A stretch of 64,000 nt of DNA from the NCBI GenBank assembly GCA_963695985.1, contig CAVOIC010000007.1, positions 310,001 through 374,000 on the forward strand, written 5' to 3'. A program made the position numbers and the translations under genes. The notes below the pieces were generated by a model. The model had not been told where the DNA came from. It was given only the letters and a program-made list of their open reading frames with translations, and ran no database searches. Below, in pieces: positions 53,822 to 61,733 of the stretch; position 1 is the stretch's first letter, and every line of letters starts with the position of its first letter. Source of the DNA: DATBVX01 sp963695985. GTDB lineage: Bacteria; Pseudomonadota; Gammaproteobacteria; Steroidobacterales; Steroidobacteraceae.

Positions 53822-55934
53822 ATGAACGGCGACGACATCAGGCTCACTGTGCGAAGAAGCATTCCGCTCCTGCTGACCACTGTGATCCTGTCCATGTCGA
53901 TGCGGGCAGAGGCCGAGGACGCGCCCACCGTGGACACCTCGCGCTGGACCTGCAAGTACTGTCCATTCGAGGAGGGCTACAGTCTCACTCCGGGTCTCGG
54001 CGCGGGTTACGTCTCGGACGATTCGGCCAAGTTCGGCGAGTACACGGGTCTCAACGAGGAGGGTGCCTATGTCGTCGCTGACGCGCAGGGGCGCTATCGA
54101 ACCAAAGACGGTCTCTGGCTCGACCTGTCCGCTATCGACCTGGGCCTGGATTCGCGCTACGTCGGTATCGAGGGTGGCAAGCAGGGTGCGTACCAGCTGC
54201 ACCTGAGCTACAAGCAACTGCCGCACAACATCAGCGACACGGCCGTCTCCCCGTTCGTCGGATTCGGCACTGATTCACTGACCCTGGGGTCCAACTGGGT
54301 ACCGGCCGGCACCACCGGGACCATGACTGCGCTCGATGGGAGCCTGCGTGGTGTCGATCTCGAAACCGAACGCAGGCTCTTCGATCTGGGCGGTTCTCTG
54401 ACGTCTGTGAAGCATTGGGCGTTTGCGGTCAATTTCCGTCACGAAGAGAAGACGGGCACGCGCGGCACGGGCGGCTCATTCGTATTCAATGACTCGCTGC
54501 TCCCGATGCCGGTCGATTACAAGACTGATCAGGTCGACGTTTCCGCCGCCTACAGCGTCCCCCGATTCCATGCGCGCTTCGCGTACTACGGATCGATCTT
54601 CAAGAACGACGACGACGCGCTCACCTGGGCGAACCCGTATGTGCCGTTCGGCAGCGGCGGCGCTGCCGGCCAGCTCGCGCTCGCGCCGAGCAACGAGTTT
54701 CACCAGCTCGTCGTCTCCGCCGCCTATGAGTTCGCCAAGAGGACGCAGGTAACGGCCGATATCGCCGTCGGACGCATGACCCAGGATGAATCGTTCCTCC
54801 CCTACACGGTCAACTCGAGTCTGACGACGCAGCCGCTGCCGCGCAGCTCACTCGACGGGAGCGTCGATACCTTGACGGGCAACGTGAAGATCACGTCTGA
54901 CCTGACCGACAGGCTCCGAATCAACGCCTCTTATACCTACGACGATCGTGACAACCAGACGCCGCAGGCGTTGTATGACTGGGTCACCACGGATAGCACG
55001 CCCGCGTCACCGCGTACCAATCTGCCCTACAGCTCCACGCACAGTGTGGCGAGGATCGACGGCGGGTTCGTGCTAATGCGAGGTCTCAGGGTCGATGCGG
55101 GCTGCGACTACGACGAATACAAGCGCGATCTGCAGGAAGTGAGCAAGACGCACGAACGCAGCTGCTGGGGCAAGGCGGCAGCGCATGGGAGCGATGGCGC
55201 GGACTTCATGTTGATGGGGTCGCATGCGTGGCGCACGAAATCCGATTACATCGTCAACCCCGAGGACACTCCGCCCCAGAATCCGCTGATGCGCAAGTAC
55301 AATATGGCGGACAGAGAACGGACTATTGCCAAGCTGCGCGTCGACGTTCCGATCGGTGAGCGCACGAATGTCGGGCTCGATTCGAGCATCACGTGGGACA
55401 CGTACTACAATTCGGTCATCGGCTTGCTGGATGGCCGCTCGTGGGCTGCGGCCGCCGACGCCGCTTTTGCGTTTTCCGAGAGCACCAGCGCGACCGGCTA
55501 CCTGAGCCACGAGCAGATCAAGTCCAGCCAGGCGAACGCCGAGCTCCTCGCCCCATCGCCGCTCTGGAATGCGGAAAACGAGGACTCGATCGACACCGCG
55601 GGCGTCGGGATCAAGCACCGCGCGAACGACAAGCTCGACATCGGAGTCGATTACACGTATTCGCGCTCGACTGGTGCAGATCAGCATCAAGGGCGCGCCG
55701 GTGGGATTCCCCGATCTCACCACCCGCCTGAACAGTGCCAAGCTGTATGTCGACTTCCGGTTGAAGCAGAAGCTCTCGCTGCGCCTCACCTATTGGTATG
55801 AAGACTACAGTAGCGAGGATTGGGCGCTGGATGGTGTCACGCCGTCGACCATCAGCAACGTGCTCGCCTTCGGGCAGGGCAGCCCCTCCTATCACATCAA
55901 CGTCATCACCCTGTCCGGACGTTACCAATTCTAG
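53822..55934 (+). CDS. mtrB: MtrB/PioB-type outer-membrane porin, one frameshift
   Basis: About 703 residues. A signal peptide (SIPLLLTTVILSMSMRAEA) is followed by CKYCPFEEGYS, the N-terminal CXXC motif characteristic of MtrB. A long beta-barrel follows with many alternating aromatic strands (YVGIEGGKQGAYQLHLSYKQ, WAFAVNFRHEEKTGTRG, LTYWYEDYSSEDWALDG) and ends TLSGRYQF with a C-terminal Phe. The frame shifts near 55670 but both parts align to the barrel. It forms the sheath around MtrA and completes the conduit across the outer membrane. Confidence 0.93.
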
Positions 55935-56017
55935 AGTACTGGCGGCCGTCCGCTCCTATCGGCACCCTGCCTGGGTTGACCGCGCGTCGTCACGGCCTGA
56001 TCACGGACGCGGCACAG

Positions 56018-56045
56018 CGGTAGCTCAATGGTAGAACTGCCGCTG
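56018..56045 (+). other. tRNA-like 5' fragment
   Basis: GCGGTAGCTCAATGGTAGAA (from 56018) has the conserved bases of a tRNA D-arm region (TAGCTCAATGGTAGA). No anticodon stem or T-arm with GGTTCGAATCC-like bases follows, so it is not a working tRNA. It could be the remnant of a tRNA used as an integration site. Confidence 0.35.
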
Positions 56046-56109
56046 AATTCCGCCGATGGGCCGTGGGCGCTACAGATTCTGAATGCCGGCACATGCCGGC
56101 TCGGGCCGC

Positions 56110-56152
56110 AAAAAAGCGGGCGCGCCACGCTTACGCGCGACGCGCCGGCTCA
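56110..56152 (-). terminator. Terminator for the 56170-56616 gene
   Basis: On the minus strand a GC-rich inverted repeat (GCCGGCGCGTCGCGCG ... CGTGGCGCGCCCGC) is followed by six T residues. It starts about 20 bp after the gene's stop codon. Confidence 0.65.
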
Positions 56153-56169
56153 CTTGGGTTGGGACGGGT

Positions 56170-56616
56170 CTACTTCCGCTCTACAACCTTGAGCTGGGAC
56201 ATCTCCTGGCCCGGCTCAGCGTAGAAGCCGAAGCGACTTTCGGGCATCCACACGTCGATCTTGTCGTGAGTCTTGAGCGAGGAGTACTTCGTGTCCTTGC
56301 CCTCGATCTTCAAGCGCGCATCGGGAGAGGCCTCCACGACGATCGTCGCCAGAGGGTCGCCAGCGACGTTCTCGAAGTCAATCGTCACTTGATTGCCCTT
56401 ACGCTCGGTCACTTCGCCAACGAAGTGAATCCACTTCGAGCCGTCCTTCTCCACAACCTCACGGCATGCAGCCGGAGCCTTCGGATTCTTCTGCAGAAAC
56501 TCCTGGCTGTACTTCACGTCCTTGATGCAGCTGAGTTTCGGTGCTTCCTCTGCCGCCGTCGCAATGAGCGGCGTCATTGCCAGCGCAAGTGCCATCAGTC
56601 CCACTCGTGCAGTCAT
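56170..56616 (-). CDS. Secreted protein of unknown function
   Basis: 148 residues. The signal peptide (ARVGLMALALAMTPLIATAA) is followed by EEAPKLSCIKDVKYSQEFLQ and a beta-rich region: WIHFVGEVTERKGNQVTIDF, IVVEASPDARLKIEGKD and VWMPESRFGFYAEPGQEM. Two Cys could form a disulfide. I recognise no family; it resembles small periplasmic OB-like or beta-sandwich proteins. It lies downstream of and convergent with the mtr operon but is not clearly part of it. Confidence 0.72.
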   Translation of the reverse strand: MTARVGLMALALAMTPLIATAAEEAPKLSCIKDVKYSQEFLQKNPKAPAACREVVEKDGSKWIHFVGEVTERKGNQVTIDFENVAGDPLATIVVEASPDARLKIEGKDTKYSSLKTHDKIDVWMPESRFGFYAEPGQEMSQLKVVERK

Positions 56617-56831
56617 TGGTATCCCCTTTCAGGTGTTGGTGAATTGTCGGGGACTACGAACCTATCGAGAGTGAATGCGACGGACGGGCACACCAAACCG
56701 GGCGCCGTCCTTCTCGTCGAACGAGTCATCGACCCCGGACCGCTACGATAGACGCGACGGGGCCGCAGGGCAATCTGTGGGAAACCCTGACTTGCGGTCC
56801 GCGCTGGCTGTCAAGTGCCCCGGCCGGGGGG

Positions 56832-57519
56832 TCACTGATTTTCCGGTGTTCTGGCCCAGGTCATCAGCGTTTGGAGTAGTTCGCTCCTGACCTGGGCGTC
56901 CGTACGAGCGGTGCGGACCGGTATATGGAAGGAATGGTCGGCATCCTGAAACAGCCTCAGGGTGGCCCGCCTGCCAAGCCGAGCGATAACAGCCTCGAGC
57001 AGGCCCAATTCAGCGAATTCATCGCGTGTCCCCTGCAGAAACAGCATGGGAATGCCCACCTCGGCCAGATGGGCGGCACGCGCCTCCGATGGCTGCCCGG
57101 GTGGATGCAGGGGGAAGCCCAGGAACGCCAGTCCACGGACCCCCGGAAGGGGGGAGGCCGCCTGCGCCTGCGAGGTCATCCGGCCACCGAAGGACTTTAC
57201 CGCCGGCAAAGATTGGCAGAGTTGACGCGAGCCGCGCAGCCTCGAGTACGGCCGCACGGACGGTGGCATGGCAGAGTGCAGGTGGATCGGTTCGCCGCGA
57301 ACCTCGCTCCATGTACGGAAACTGGTAGCGCAGCGTGGCCATGCCTGACGCCGCGAGTTCGGAGGCCACGGCGGCCATGAACGGATGGCGCATTCCGGCG
57401 CCGGCACCATGTGCCAGCACCAGGCAGGATTCGGCGTGCGACGGCATCTGCAGCAGCCCGGACACACGGTGGGTGTCGTCGACGGTAATCGTCACGAGCT
57501 GCTCAGATGAGGTACTCAC
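56832..57519 (-). CDS. Alpha/beta hydrolase, KANL3/Tex30-like, one frameshift
   Basis: About 228 residues. N-terminal VSGLLQMPSHAESCLVLAHG, then AGAGMRHPFMAAVASELAAS (oxyanion region), the nucleophile elbow FAGGKSFGGRMTS, and the C-terminal IPMLFLQGTRDEFAELGLLE (Asp) and LFQDADHSFHIP (His). The frame breaks near 57200 inside FAGGK / KSFGGRM, and each side finishes the other. It lies 18 bp downstream of the sigma factor gene on the same strand, so it probably belongs to that transcription unit. Substrate unknown. Confidence 0.82.
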
Positions 57520-57537
57520 GGGCCTGCTCGATGCCCG

Positions 57538-58815
57538 TTACGCGGCGCCACGCGAGCAGGCCGTCGCGCGAGCGAGGAGCAGCTCGCGTTCGCGCGCGTT
57601 GCGCGTGAGCGCCGCGGCATGTTCGAACTCCTCGCGGGCTTCCGAGAACCGTCCGAGCTTCTCCAGGAGGTCACCACGGACGCTCGGCAGCAGGTGGTAG
57701 TTCTTCAGCGCGGGCTCCGTTCGCAGCCCGTCGACGAGCTCGAGACCCGCAGCCGGGCCGAACGTCATCGAAATCGCCACCGCGCGATTGAGCTCCACGA
57801 CGGGGGAGGGCGTGAGCTGAGCCAGCGTAAAGTAGAGCGCCGTGATGCGCGCCCAATTGGTCTCCTCGGCCGTGCGCGCGCGCGCGTGGCAGGCGGCAAT
57901 CTCCGCCTGCAGGGCGTAGGGGCCGAGCTCGCCGCCCAGTTTCTCGGCACGCTCGAGCGCATGAAGACCGCGGCGGATGAGGAGCGGGTCCCAGCGTGCG
58001 CGGTCCTGCTGGAGCAGGAGGATGGGCTCGCCCGATGGTCCGACGCGTGCCCGCGAGCGCGATGCCTGAATCTCCATCAGCGCGACAAGGCCGTGAACCT
58101 CGGGCTCCTGCGGTGCCAGCTCCGCCAGGACCCGGCCGAGCCGCAGCGCATCCTCGCATAGGGCGGGCCGCATCCAGTCGTCTCCTGCAGTCGCTGCGTA
58201 TCCCTCGTTGAAGATGAGATAGATCACCTCGAGAACCGACGATAGTCGCCCAGCGAGCTCCGGTCCGCGGGGTACTTCGAACGGTACGTGTGCTTCGGAG
58301 AGCGTGCGCTTGGCGCGCACGATGCGCTGCGCAATCGTCGGGGCCGGCTGCAGGAAGGCGCGCGCAATTTCCTCGGTGGTCAGGCCGCCGAGCAGGCGCA
58401 GCGTGAGCGCGACGCGTGCCTCGGTGGACAGCACGGGGTGGCATGCGATGAACAGCAGGCGCAGCAGATCATCGCCAATGTCATCGTCGTCGATCTGATC
58501 CTCGAGCTCCGGCGCGCTGTCCTGCTCGGCCTGCAGCTCGTGTCCAAGTTCCTCGTGCTTGCGCTCGAGGAGCTTGCCCCGACGCAGGCGGTCGATCGCA
58601 CGGTTCCTGGCCGTCGCCATGAGCCAGGCGCCTGGATTGTCAGGCACACCCGACTGCGGCCACTGTTCGAGCGCAATCACCAGCGCGTCCTGTGCCAGTT
58701 CTTCGGCCAGGCCCACATCGCGCATCATCCGCGTGAGGCGGGCGATCAGACGCGGCGACTCTATTCTCCAGACTGCGTCGATGGCACGATGAGTGTCGGT
58801 GGCCGTCACGGCCAC
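57538..58815 (-). CDS. ECF42-type RNA polymerase sigma factor with C-terminal TPR-like extension
   Basis: 425 residues. Region 2 contains LAEELAQDALVIALEQWPQS and PGAWLMATARNRAIDRLRRG; region 4 contains LTLRLLGGLTTEEIARAFLQ. A long C-terminal domain (DUF6596-like) follows, with LSSVLEVIYLIFNEGYAATA and ALHALERAEKLGGELGPYAL, rich in TPR-like helices. ECF42 factors lack a classical anti-sigma factor and occur next to YCII/DGPF-domain genes, exactly as here. Start GTG 58815 lies inside a perfect inverted repeat (58796-58818) that could hide it in the mRNA. Confidence 0.9.
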   Translation of the reverse strand: MAVTATDTHRAIDAVWRIESPRLIARLTRMMRDVGLAEELAQDALVIALEQWPQSGVPDNPGAWLMATARNRAIDRLRRGKLLERKHEELGHELQAEQDSAPELEDQIDDDDIGDDLLRLLFIACHPVLSTEARVALTLRLLGGLTTEEIARAFLQPAPTIAQRIVRAKRTLSEAHVPFEVPRGPELAGRLSSVLEVIYLIFNEGYAATAGDDWMRPALCEDALRLGRVLAELAPQEPEVHGLVALMEIQASRSRARVGPSGEPILLLQQDRARWDPLLIRRGLHALERAEKLGGELGPYALQAEIAACHARARTAEETNWARITALYFTLAQLTPSPVVELNRAVAISMTFGPAAGLELVDGLRTEPALKNYHLLPSVRGDLLEKLGRFSEAREEFEHAAALTRNARERELLLARATACSRGAA

Positions 58816-58818
58816 CGA
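58796..58818 (-). promoter_or_regulatory. Perfect inverted repeat covering the sigma factor start codon
   Basis: TCGGTGGCCG-tca-CGGCCACCGA: a 10-bp stem with a three-base loop. The GTG start codon (58815-58813) is inside the stem. It could reduce translation unless opened. The sequence is also coding, so chance from GC-rich codons is possible. Confidence 0.4.
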
Positions 58819-58863
58819 TCACAGCATCGTCGGCGACCTCATGCAAGGCACGCCAGGGCGCAG

Positions 58864-59289
58864 CTATTTCTTCGGCGCATTACCCGCAATGCCCATGTCA
58901 CGGAAGCGCTCCACCGCATCGCTGGGCCCGAAATCCTCGAGCTCGTAGAGCTGTCGGACTTCGATCTCGGCGTCCTTGCCGTCCGCTGCGGGGTTGGGGA
59001 AGCGCTTGGTCCATTCCAGCGCTTCGGCGCGCGATTTCACCTGGATCAACGTGTAGCCGGCGATGAGCTCCTTGCTCTCGGTGAACGGCCCATCGCTGAC
59101 GGTGCGCTTCGTGCCCGAGTACTTGATGCGCCAGCCTTTCGAGCTGGGTTGCAGTCCCGAGGCGTCGAGCAGCACGCCCGCCTTGGCCAGTTCCTCATGG
59201 AAAGTCGCCATGCTGGCAATGAGCTCCTCCTCAGGCATGACCCCGACCTCGGTGTCCTTGGTTGCCTTTACAATGATCATGAATCGCAT
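58864..59289 (-). CDS. YCII/DGPF-domain protein, ECF42 partner
   Basis: About 141 residues from ATG 59289, with GAGGAGAG upstream. It has the DGPF motif in TVSDGPFTESKELIAGYTLI and the usual N-terminal MRFMIIVKATKDTE and the C-terminal EIEVRQLYELEDFG. The YCII fold is a ferredoxin-like barrel, and DGPF proteins are the conserved neighbours of ECF42 sigma factors and often their regulatory targets. It lies 48 bp upstream of the sigma factor gene on the same strand. Confidence 0.9.
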   Translation of the reverse strand: MRFMIIVKATKDTEVGVMPEEELIASMATFHEELAKAGVLLDASGLQPSSKGWRIKYSGTKRTVSDGPFTESKELIAGYTLIQVKSRAEALEWTKRFPNPAADGKDAEIEVRQLYELEDFGPSDAVERFRDMGIAGNAPKK

Positions 59290-59446
59290 CGCTCTCTCCT
59301 CTGGGTGTCGGTCCGGGCGTTGATCGCTTAACCTTACGACGAACGACCACGGTCGAAATCGACAGGCGAGTATCGATTCCGAGCCCGTCATGGGTCAGAC
59401 TCTGCCAGGTCGATGCCCAACGATCCCACTGCCACGAGGTCCTGAC

Positions 59447-59881
59447 ATGAGTAACAAGAATGCAATCCTGTGGACCGCTCTTTCGGCGCTCATCTGCGCT
59501 CCCGCGCTGGCCGACTCGAAGATCACGGTGATCGAGCACGCGACTACCGACACCGTCACCGATACCGGCGCCAAGGGCGACACGGTCGGGGACGTGCTCA
59601 CGTTCGCCAATGCGGTCTTCGACGCCGCGAACAAGAAGCAGGTGGGGACGGATCAGGGTTTCTGCGTCCGAGCCCAGGCAGGAAAGAGTTGGGAGTGTTG
59701 GTGGACGCTGTCACTCGCGGACGGGCAGCTCACGGTCGAGGGACCGTTTCTCGACAAGGGAGACTCGGTGCTCGCCGTCACCGGCGGTACGGGGAAATAC
59801 TCCACCGCGCGCGGGCAGATGAAACTGCACGCGCGCGATGAGAAAGGCAGCGAATACGACTTCGTGTACGAGCTGCAGTAG
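59447..59881 (+). CDS. Secreted allene-oxide-cyclase/dirigent-like barrel protein
   Basis: 144 residues from ATG 59447 with GAGGT upstream. The signal peptide NAILWTALSALICAPALA is followed by a beta-barrel with DVLTFANAVFDAANKKQVGT, DQGFCVRAQAGKSWECWWTL, LTVEGPFLDKGDSVLAVTGG and a terminal YDFVYELQ. The pattern DQGFC...WEC...TGGTGKY is shared with the allene oxide cyclase-like/dirigent superfamily in bacteria, whose role there is not known. Two Cys may form a disulfide. Confidence 0.75.
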   Translation: MSNKNAILWTALSALICAPALADSKITVIEHATTDTVTDTGAKGDTVGDVLTFANAVFDAANKKQVGTDQGFCVRAQAGKSWECWWTLSLADGQLTVEGPFLDKGDSVLAVTGGTGKYSTARGQMKLHARDEKGSEYDFVYELQ

Positions 59882-59896
59882 CGCTCGCCGCTGCGG

Positions 59897-60469
59897 CTAA
59901 GACTTCGGCGTGTACTTGAACTTCTGTCCGCCGAGGGTGGCCTCGTACATGAGGCCGCCCTTGGCGACGGTGAAGGTCGCCATGCCCTTGTGGTAGGCGG
60001 CGCCCTTCGTCTTCGCGTCGTTCTGGCCGCCGCTTGCGCCGGCAGAGCTGCCCGTGCTGCCTGCGGTGGCCGAGGCGCCTGCAGTGATCGCTACCGCCGT
60101 TGCCTGTGCGCCGAACTCGAAGTTGCCGCTGGTAAATTCGTCGAACGAGCGCTTGTCCTCGAAAAAGATGATCTGGCTGAAGACCTGACCGCCGAGCTGG
60201 AATCCGGCGGTGAGCTGGGTCATCGAGGTGTCGCCGACGTACTTGCCCTGGGCGTACACGCGACCCTTACCGTGCGCGCCGCCAATTCCGACGCCGCCCT
60301 TGCCGATGCTCGGGAACACGGCGTACCCATAGCTCTTCTTGAAGAACGCGCCGCTCGCACCGGCGTCCTGGAACACCTTGATGGTGTCATCGTATTCGTC
60401 CGCCAGAATGGCTGCCGAGGCAAACAGCAGCAGCAACGCGAGGCTGATTCTTTGAATTGAACGCGTCAT
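59897..60469 (-). CDS. SYLF-domain secreted protein, third copy, intact
   Basis: 190 residues. The signal peptide ISLALLLLFASAAILADEYD is not a lipobox, so it is probably periplasmic. The SYLF domain is complete: KKSYGYAVFPSIGKGGVGIG, GDTSMTQLTAGFQLGGQVFS, FFEDKRSFDEFTSGNFEFGA, an Ala/Gly/Ser-rich insert and KGGLMYEATLGGQKFKY. It is the only unbroken one of the three copies in the window. The domain binds phosphoinositides in eukaryotic Ysc84; the bacterial function is not established. Confidence 0.88.
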   Translation of the reverse strand: MTRSIQRISLALLLLFASAAILADEYDDTIKVFQDAGASGAFFKKSYGYAVFPSIGKGGVGIGGAHGKGRVYAQGKYVGDTSMTQLTAGFQLGGQVFSQIIFFEDKRSFDEFTSGNFEFGAQATAVAITAGASATAGSTGSSAGASGGQNDAKTKGAAYHKGMATFTVAKGGLMYEATLGGQKFKYTPKS

Positions 60470-60526
60470 ACGTCATTCCTCCGACGAGGTTGTGTGTTCA
60501 GCAAGGATGGCTTCGCAGCATAGTCG

Positions 60527-61525
60527 TCATTGTGTCCCGAAACCAGCCTGTGCCCTAGGTACAAGTACGGCTGCGCCAGTGAGCTCGCCGGTCCGCAGCC
60601 GGGCCAGGGCCGTGTTGGCCTGCTCGAGTGAAAATTCTTCCACGGCGATCTGTAGTGGAATGCTCGCGGCCAGCGCCAGAAACCGGATCGCGTCCTGCCG
60701 GGTGAGATTCGCGACCGAGCGCACCACGCGTTCACCCCAGAGGATCGAGTAGGGGAACGACGGGATATCGCTCATGTGAATACCGCCGCACACGACGATT
60801 CCCGCTTTGCGGACGGCGCGCAGCGCCACCGGTACCAGTGCTCCCACCGGGGCAAAAATGATCGCGGCATCGAGCGCCACCGGCGGAGCCGTATCGCTGT
60901 CCCCCACCCAGCGCGCGCCAAGCGCGAGCGCGAACCGCTGTGCGGTCGCGTCGGCGCGGCGCGTGAATGCGTAAACTTCGCGACCCTCCCAGTTCGCAAC
61001 CTGGGAAATGATGTGGGCCGCGGCGCCAAAACCGTAAAGACCAAGCCGACGTGCATCGCCGGCCATTCTCAGGCAACGATAGCCGATGAGGCCTGCGCAG
61101 AGGAGCGGCGCAGCATGGACATCGTCGAACGAGGAGGGCAGCTCGAAGCAGAACCGACTATCGGCCACGACATGTTCCGCGAAGCCGCCGTCGATCTGAT
61201 AGCCGGTAAAGCGCGCCGCATCGCACAGGTTCTCGTGCCCGCTGCGACAGTATTCGCACGTGCCGCAGCTGTATCCGAGCCAGGGCACGCCGAGGCGGGT
61301 GCCGGCGCTCCACCCTGCACCGGCGCCGCCGGCCACGACTTCGCCGATAATTTCGTGGCCCGGCACGATCGGCACGCGCACATCGGGCAATTCGCCGTCG
61401 ACGACGTGCAGGTCGGTGCGGCAGACCGCGCACGCCCTGACCTTGAGCAGCACCTGGCCCGGGCCGGGCTCGGGAATCGGTCGCTTCTCCAGCACCAGCG
61501 CCTGGCCAATGCGCTGCAGGGACAT
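60527..61525 (-). CDS. Zinc-dependent alcohol dehydrogenase (MDR family)
   Basis: 332 residues. Catalytic zinc ligands are in CAVCRTDLHVVDGEL and VPGHEIIGEVV; the structural zinc loop is GTCEYCRSGHENLCDAARFT, with four Cys. The Rossmann region has RRLGLYGFGAAAHIISQVA. YSILWGERVVRSVANLTRQD and EEFSLEQANTALARLRTGEL are typical of alcohol dehydrogenases similar to AdhA. It oxidises or reduces alcohols and aldehydes with NAD(P). The start at 61525 has no clear ribosome site and the N-terminus (MSLQRIGQALVLEKRP) may be slightly short. Confidence 0.88.
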   Translation of the reverse strand: MSLQRIGQALVLEKRPIPEPGPGQVLLKVRACAVCRTDLHVVDGELPDVRVPIVPGHEIIGEVVAGGAGAGWSAGTRLGVPWLGYSCGTCEYCRSGHENLCDAARFTGYQIDGGFAEHVVADSRFCFELPSSFDDVHAAPLLCAGLIGYRCLRMAGDARRLGLYGFGAAAHIISQVANWEGREVYAFTRRADATAQRFALALGARWVGDSDTAPPVALDAAIIFAPVGALVPVALRAVRKAGIVVCGGIHMSDIPSFPYSILWGERVVRSVANLTRQDAIRFLALAASIPLQIAVEEFSLEQANTALARLRTGELTGAAVLVPRAQAGFGTQ

Positions 61526-61733
61526 GCACCGCGAGTGCGCTTGGCGTTCATCGAGGGATCGGCCATGCTCGAGTGAGGGCGTGGACTGCCTGGGCCTGAC
61601 ATTGGCGCAGATCCATCGTCTCTGACAATAGGTACTCGTCCGGAGAGCAACAACGCGTGCGTGGCCAGTGGATGTTCGAGCTAGGAGCCTGGCACAGTCC
61701 GCTGACCGCTAGACATGAGCGTACACTTTCCGA

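Noticed and set aside
56018..56095. Functional tRNA
   Set aside because: Only the D-arm region is present; no anticodon stem or T-arm can be folded.
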